Program-made: the position numbers and the translations under genes
The notes under the pieces: model-generated
The model's input: the letters and a program-made list of their open reading frames with translations, nothing else
What the model was told of the DNA's origin: nothing
Database searches by the model: none
Part shown: positions 53,373 to 57,550 of the stretch, piece after piece
Position numbering within the stretch: the first letter of the stretch is position 1
How the letters are laid out: each line of letters opens with the position of its first letter
From: an uncultured Hyphomicrobium sp.
Lineage (GTDB): Bacteria; Pseudomonadota; Alphaproteobacteria; Rhizobiales; Hyphomicrobiaceae
Assembly (NCBI RefSeq): GCF_902826555.1
Contig: NZ_CADEFI010000002.1
Location: 64,685 to 122,234, forward strand
Direction of reading: 5' to 3'
DNA: 57,550 nucleotides

Positions 53373-54020
53373 TCAAGCGAGCGCCGAAAGCAGTACGTCT
53401 GCACCATCCTTGACGATGGAGAGGTTCATCCCTGCGGCCTGGGCCAGGCGCCACGTATAGTAGGCTTGGATGGTCAGCGCATCGAGCGGAGGCACGCCTT
53501 CGCCGGAGATGAACTCGCCGAGATGCTGCGGGGCGCGAGCGCCCGCCCCACGGCAACGGATGACGAAGCTCGGCGCCTCCGTCGTCCCCTGCATGTGAAC
53601 CTCGATATCGCCGCCGCGCGGCAGCGCGGTCACCGCCACCGCGACGAGATTGAGCAGCAGTTTCACTTTGTCCTTGGACATGTATCCGCCGAGTCCCTGC
53701 CAGGAAAGCTTGTGCTTGCCTTGGCCGATGAACCCGCGGGAAATCTGCTCTGCGGTACCGAGGTCGATCAGCGCACCGGCGCTCCCCGCCGCACCGAATG
53801 CGAAGCGCGCGAACTGCAGACGCGCGGAAGCCTGCTCCGTAACGTTGCGGATGACGGAAAGCGCATAGGTCTTGGCTTCCAAGTCGTCATCATCGTTCAG
53901 AATTTCGAGGCCATTGTAGATGGCGCCCACCGGGCCGATCACGTCGTGGCAGATCTTGCTCGAGATCAGTGCAGCAAGCTCGAGGTCTGTCGGATGAACG
54001 CGCTGCGGTGCATCAGTCAT
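53373..54020 (-). CDS. chpT: Histidine phosphotransferase ChpT
   Basis: 215 aa. His25 in SSKICHDVIGPVGAIYNGLEIL is the phosphorylated residue. The C-terminal half is a degenerate HATPase-like fold (KLLLNLVAVAVTALPRGGDIEV) as in ChpT. GGGGG precedes the start. ChpT passes phosphate from CckA to CtrA and CpdR and so controls the alphaproteobacterial cell cycle. A family 1 repeat fragment lies directly upstream of the ribosome site. Confidence 0.93.
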   Translation of the reverse strand: MTDAPQRVHPTDLELAALISSKICHDVIGPVGAIYNGLEILNDDDDLEAKTYALSVIRNVTEQASARLQFARFAFGAAGSAGALIDLGTAEQISRGFIGQGKHKLSWQGLGGYMSKDKVKLLLNLVAVAVTALPRGGDIEVHMQGTTEAPSFVIRCRGAGARAPQHLGEFISGEGVPPLDALTIQAYYTWRLAQAAGMNLSIVKDGADVLLSALA

Positions 54021-54472
54021 GAAATTCGCCCCCTGGAGTGCTTTCGGAAAAGCGCCCTCTCCCGCGTGTGTCGTGACCTGTCACAAACACCCCTGAAGCT
54101 CTGATACACGCCACCTGCAGAACTGCAAAGCCCGCCGGCCCGGGATGCTGGAAAAGCCCCGATTTTCACGTGCGAATGAGTCTCGACGGCCACGCGCGGT
54201 GCTTGCGCTCGTGCGGGCGATGCAAAATCGAATCGATCTCGACCCTTCCGCATCCCTCCGCGTGCGTTGCGGCGAAGAAAGCGCAATCCGAAATTTGCGA
54301 GTCGTCTCTGCGTCTTGCACTTTTCTGCCGAATTGCGAGGCCGTTCGGGCCGCGGTCCAGCCACACTTTGGTAATACTTTGAAGCAAGGATCATTCAGGG
54401 TTCGGCTCGTCTCTGCGCGCTGCCGTCGCGCTCGTCCAACGCGGCTGCGTGCCCCAAGGATTTCGAAAACCC
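54021..54472. other. Non-coding gap between chpT and eipA
   Basis: A 452-bp gap between divergent genes. AGTGCTTTCGGAAAAG (54037-54052) matches the left-edge repeat (10-25) at 15 of 16 positions, so it is a half-copy of family 1. Several frames are open across the gap but none has a ribosome site plus a plausible protein. It must hold the chpT and eipA promoters. Confidence 0.5.
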
Positions 54473-55507
54473 ATGACCATGAATGTTCGTCCGCGCCGTT
54501 GGCCCGCGCTTGCCGGAACGGCGCTTTTGCTTGTCGGCGCCCAAGCCGTCGCACAGGAGAATGGGACGTGGAGTCCCGACAGCTACCGCAGTGGCGGCGA
54601 GCAGTCCTACTCCGGGCCGCGCCCCGAGCCATATCCCTCGAATGGCGATTCGTATGCGCCCAATCGCGGCTCATACGGCAGCAATGGGTCCTACGCATCG
54701 CGCAGCGCCGGAAACGGCAGCTCCTACGCTCCGGGCGGTGGTAATGGCGATACCGGGACCTATTCGCCGAGCCGGGGCGGCTATGCCGTCAATGGAGACG
54801 GCTACCCGCAAAACGGTGGCGGATACGGCGGCGGCAACGATGCCTATTCGCCCGCGCGCCAAGGCGGCTACTCCGCCGGCGAGTCCTACTCGCCGTCTCG
54901 CGGCGCCGACAGCTACAGCGATCCCGGTCAGCCCATCGACGGTGCAGGCCCCGGAGGCTATGGCGAACCCTATGCAGCCCCGCCGCAGGAGGGCTATCGC
55001 GAAGGCCCGCCGCCGCGCGAGGCCAGGACCTATGAGCAGAACGAGATCATCTCTGCCGGGCATGGGTTCTTCGGTGCCATAAGCCAGGGCCTCGGCCAGG
55101 CCGTCGAGTATGCGTTCAAGAGCCAGGGTCGCCCGAACGGCTACATTCTGGGCGAGGACGCGGGTGGCGCATTTGTGGTGGGCCTCCGCTACGGCGAGGG
55201 CATGCTCTACACGAAGGACGCGGGCGACCACAAAGTGTTCTGGCAAGGCCCGTCGTTTGGCTACGACGCCGGCGCCGAAGGCTCAAAAGCGATGGTGCTT
55301 GTCTACAATCTCCACGATCCCTCGGAAATCTATAATAGATTTGGCGGCGTTCAGGGAGCGGCCTATCTCGTCGGCGGATTGAGCGTGCAGTTCCAAACCT
55401 ATGGCAACGTGACGCTCGCGGTCATCCGCTCGGGTGTCGGCCTCCGTCTGGGTGCCAACGTGGGCTACCTGAAGTATACCCGCGCGCCGACATGGAATCC
55501 TTTATAA
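54473..55507 (+). CDS. eipA: EipA-family (DUF1134) envelope protein with Gly/Ser/Tyr-rich extension
   Basis: 344 aa from the ATG at 54473; an ATG two codons on is possible. Signal peptide about 1-28. Residues about 30-185 are low-complexity Gly/Ser/Tyr/Pro with SYAP, YSPSRG and NGGGYGG-type units. The DUF1134 domain (about 190-344; ISAGHGFFGAISQGLGQAVE, GYILGEDAGGAFVVGLRYGEG, KVFWQGPSFGYD) is complete. In Brucella EipA is a periplasmic beta-barrel needed for envelope integrity. The long repeat region ahead of the domain is unusual. Confidence 0.88.
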   Translation: MTMNVRPRRWPALAGTALLLVGAQAVAQENGTWSPDSYRSGGEQSYSGPRPEPYPSNGDSYAPNRGSYGSNGSYASRSAGNGSSYAPGGGNGDTGTYSPSRGGYAVNGDGYPQNGGGYGGGNDAYSPARQGGYSAGESYSPSRGADSYSDPGQPIDGAGPGGYGEPYAAPPQEGYREGPPPREARTYEQNEIISAGHGFFGAISQGLGQAVEYAFKSQGRPNGYILGEDAGGAFVVGLRYGEGMLYTKDAGDHKVFWQGPSFGYDAGAEGSKAMVLVYNLHDPSEIYNRFGGVQGAAYLVGGLSVQFQTYGNVTLAVIRSGVGLRLGANVGYLKYTRAPTWNPL

Positions 55508-55679
55508 GGGGGCGGCGAACGCGTTCCGGCGCGACACACTTGCGCCGGAGACCGGGGGCAGATTAAGTCGCCCTGTCGGGTGCGTTGGCTTGCACGTCCG
55601 CCTCCGCGGACCGTGACGAGGACTGCGGAGATAGAGACGAGCACGCGGAAATGAGAGGAGTGATCCGGGAGATGCGCCG

Positions 55680-57212
55680 GTGATCACCATCCAGTCGGCC
55701 ATGCTGGTCGCGCTCGGTTTTTTTACGGCAGGCCTCATCGGCTTTCTGCTGGCGCCTCTCTACGGGCGTCGCTCCGCGCGCATAGCGACCGATACGCTCC
55801 GCGCCACGATGCCCCTGTCCTCGGCGGAAATCGCAGCCGACAAGGATCGTCTGCGCGCCACGTATGCCCTCACCATTCACAAGCTCGAGCAGAAGGTGGA
55901 GAAGGCCGCGTACTCCGCTGCCCGCCAGCGTGTCGAGCTTAACCGCCGCGACGCTGGAATTAGCGAGCTCGAAGGCGAGGTAGAGCGCCTGCGCGCACGC
56001 CTCGAGGAGCACGAGAACGCCCGCCGCGTTCTGGAGCAGACGATTGCCGAGCGCATGCCGAAGGTGGAGTTCCGCCTCAACGAGGCGAAGAACATGCTCG
56101 TGCACCGCGACCGCGAGATCGGCAGTCTCACGCACGCCTCGCAGCGCCAGTCGCAGGCGCTCGAGGAGGCGACACAGATCAACGCTCAGCAGCGTGACGA
56201 AATTCACCGCCTGAATGCCACCTTGACGGCCCGCGCAGCCAGGAACCGCGAGACGCTCGCTGACCCCCGCTTCGACGGCGAAGTGGCGCTGCGGGCGGAA
56301 ATCGAGGCGTTGCGCTCCAAGACGCGCGATCAGTCGGCGCTCATCAGCCGCTTGCAGAGTGCGATGTCGGGGGCCGCCGCCAAATCCGATCCGGTTTCGG
56401 CCGCCGCTGCGGCAGACGAAGCTGCGCCCTCCGCGAGAGCGTCGAGCGAGCGTGCCGCGCAGCCCGCCGGATCCGGAATCGATCTCACCGCCGAGATCAA
56501 TCGCTTGCGCAAGGATCTGGTCGATGCCGAGAACGCCTTGCGCTCGGCGCGTGGCATGGCGGAGGCCAATCACGCCGGTCAAGCGGCGCTGGAGGCCGAG
56601 ATCCGTTCACTCAAGACGGCCAACGAGGATCGCGCCGCCGAGGTCGCGAAGCTCAAGGCCGCGCTCGCGACCTACGAGGCCGAGGACGCCGACGATCGCA
56701 CGCTGAAGGACAGCAAGGTGGCGATGCGCGCACGCGTCAGCGCTTTGCAGGCTCAGTCTGAGGAGCAGACCAGCACCATCCAGAGGCTGCGCGCCGAGAT
56801 CGCGGCAGCCAACGAGAAGCTTGCCCGTCAGGGTGCCCATTTCATGGACGAGATGCGTCGCCTGGGTGCGGGAACGGTGCAGACCGGCGGCACGCGAAAG
56901 GACAGCACGGGGCGTCCCAAGCAACCTCTCGTCGACCGCATCGCCGCCCCGCGCCCCACGCGTCCGGCACAACCGTTGGTCGGAGGCGCGCGGAGGGAGA
57001 CTGGAGATTCGGCGCGCGTAAACGGTTTCCTGCGGGCCCTTGATGGAGCCTCCACCGCGGCCGCGGCCCACGAACCTTCCAACGGTTCCGCAGAGAATGG
57101 AGCCGGCTCCTCGGCCGCGCCGGCAGCCAACGGCGACGCCGCTCCCAAGAAGAGCGACCGCCGCGCGAGCCTCATCGAAAGGATTACCCGGGCAGAAAAG
57201 CCCGTTGCTTGA
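55680..57212 (+). CDS. Membrane-anchored coiled-coil protein
   Basis: 510 aa from a GTG at 55680 with GGGAGATG upstream. One N-terminal TM helix (about 6-27) is followed by charged coiled coil (about 60-215 and 265-400; ELEGEVERLRARLEEHENA, LTAEINRLRKDLVDAENALR) and a disordered Ala/Pro-rich end with SLIERITRAEKPVA. No enzyme motif. Function unknown; the layout suggests a scaffold or envelope-cell-division factor. Confidence 0.8.
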   Translation: MITIQSAMLVALGFFTAGLIGFLLAPLYGRRSARIATDTLRATMPLSSAEIAADKDRLRATYALTIHKLEQKVEKAAYSAARQRVELNRRDAGISELEGEVERLRARLEEHENARRVLEQTIAERMPKVEFRLNEAKNMLVHRDREIGSLTHASQRQSQALEEATQINAQQRDEIHRLNATLTARAARNRETLADPRFDGEVALRAEIEALRSKTRDQSALISRLQSAMSGAAAKSDPVSAAAAADEAAPSARASSERAAQPAGSGIDLTAEINRLRKDLVDAENALRSARGMAEANHAGQAALEAEIRSLKTANEDRAAEVAKLKAALATYEAEDADDRTLKDSKVAMRARVSALQAQSEEQTSTIQRLRAEIAAANEKLARQGAHFMDEMRRLGAGTVQTGGTRKDSTGRPKQPLVDRIAAPRPTRPAQPLVGGARRETGDSARVNGFLRALDGASTAAAAHEPSNGSAENGAGSSAAPAANGDAAPKKSDRRASLIERITRAEKPVA

Positions 57213-57330
57213 GTTGCGGTTCTTGACAGCAGCGAGCGGCGCTTTCATTGTGCCGCCATCGGGGTGCGAGGGGCCAATCCACACCGGCAAACGAACGAAA
57301 TAAAGGCCCAAGTCTAGGGAGAAGATCGTC

Positions 57331-57356
57331 GGGGTGGAGCCGCAGGGCGCCACCCC
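57331..57356 (+). terminator. Stem-loop after the coiled-coil gene
   Basis: GGGGTGG (57331-57337) and CCACCCC (57350-57356) with a 12-nt loop, then GCATTTCGTTT. A plausible intrinsic terminator with an imperfect T-tract, 119 bp after the stop. Confidence 0.5.
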
Positions 57357-57380
57357 GCATTTCGTTTCACGCTCGCCAAG

Positions 57381-57550
57381 GACCATGATCGCTTCGGCCC
57401 CTATCAGGCCGAAGCGTGAATCATCGGTCCCACTAAAGAGACCATGATCGCTTCGGCCCCTATCAGGCCGAAGCGTGAATCATCGGTCCCACTGGAGAGA
57501 CCATGATCGCTTCGGCCCCGAGCGCTCCGATCGTCGCGCCTCCTATCGGG
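57381..57550. repeat. Tandem 59-bp palindromic repeat, family 2
   Basis: Units start at 57381, 57440 and 57499, spaced exactly 59 bp. Units 1 and 2 are identical apart from two bases near the end (CACTAAAG versus CACTGGAG). Each has arms CGCTTCGGCC and GGCCGAAGCG around a 7-nt loop, then TGAATCATCGGTCCCA. Unit 3 changes after the left arm into the long form seen at 43630-43733 (CGATCGTCGCGCC) and is cut by the window end. Confidence 0.9.

Noticed and set aside
54081-54744. Open frames on both strands in the chpT-eipA gap
   Set aside because: No ribosome site, no homology, and they overlap the eipA signal-peptide region in a different frame.
57381-57550. CRISPR array
   Set aside because: The 59-bp units are contiguous and nearly identical along their whole length, with no variable spacers and no cas genes.

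Overview
This window reads as the chromosome of a GC-rich alphaproteobacterium of the order Hyphomicrobiales (Rhizobiales), most likely a Hyphomicrobium-like facultative methylotroph. The evidence is a serine-cycle gene cluster, a circularly permuted two-piece tmRNA followed by an alphaproteobacterial-type sspB, a ChpT phosphotransferase, an EipA-family envelope protein, and the syntenic block thyA-folA-hflK-hflC-DUF2065-degP. No rRNA, recognisable tRNA, CRISPR array, insertion sequence or prophage was seen. Coding density is high and most features are housekeeping genes.

Region 1 (1-16300) is one-carbon and C4 metabolism. Formate-tetrahydrofolate ligase (minus strand) is divergent from prmB, a small Cys-rich ORF and a complete TRAP transporter dctPQM. 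Convergent with these is the minus-strand serine-cycle run sgaA > mclA > mtkA > mtkB > ppc. Upstream of sgaA is a 400-bp control region rich in dyad symmetry, with a perfect inverted repeat and a three-way-junction-like fold. Beyond it lies a LuxR-type response regulator whose receiver lacks the phospho-acceptor Asp, then a proline iminopeptidase.

Region 2 (16300-26930) holds a two-subunit sodium:solute symporter (large subunit plus DUF4212), mscL, an orphan TRAP-like binding protein, a soluble histidine kinase directly followed by a HerA/DUF87 ATPase, a convergent four-TM sensor-like membrane protein, and the phosphatidylethanolamine pair psd-pssA.

Region 3 (26970-39230) is protein quality control plus folate and thymidylate genes: degP, DUF2065, hflC, hflK, folA, thyA, a CPBP protease, the tmRNA gene, sspB, two small secreted proteins, an EAL phosphodiesterase with a CSS-type periplasmic sensor, and fumC-DUF4169-RHH.

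Region 4 (39250-57550) holds a large AsmA protein, a UvrD/PcrA helicase, pcm, bactofilin, rlmJ, a cold-shock protein, two secreted proteins, a FetAB-type exporter, a single-domain response regulator with chpT, EipA and a membrane-anchored coiled-coil protein. Two families of intergenic palindromic repeats are scattered through the window; one forms a 59-bp tandem array at the right edge.

How the genes fit together: ftfL feeds formate carbon to tetrahydrofolate. SgaA, Ppc, MtkAB and MclA run the glyoxylate, PEP, malyl-CoA and cleavage steps of the serine cycle. DctPQM and fumC connect to C4-dicarboxylates. tmRNA and SspB, with HflKC and DegP, form a proteolysis neighbourhood. The least explained parts are the sgaA upstream RNA/DNA structure, the Asp-less regulator, and the histidine kinase-HerA-membrane protein module.
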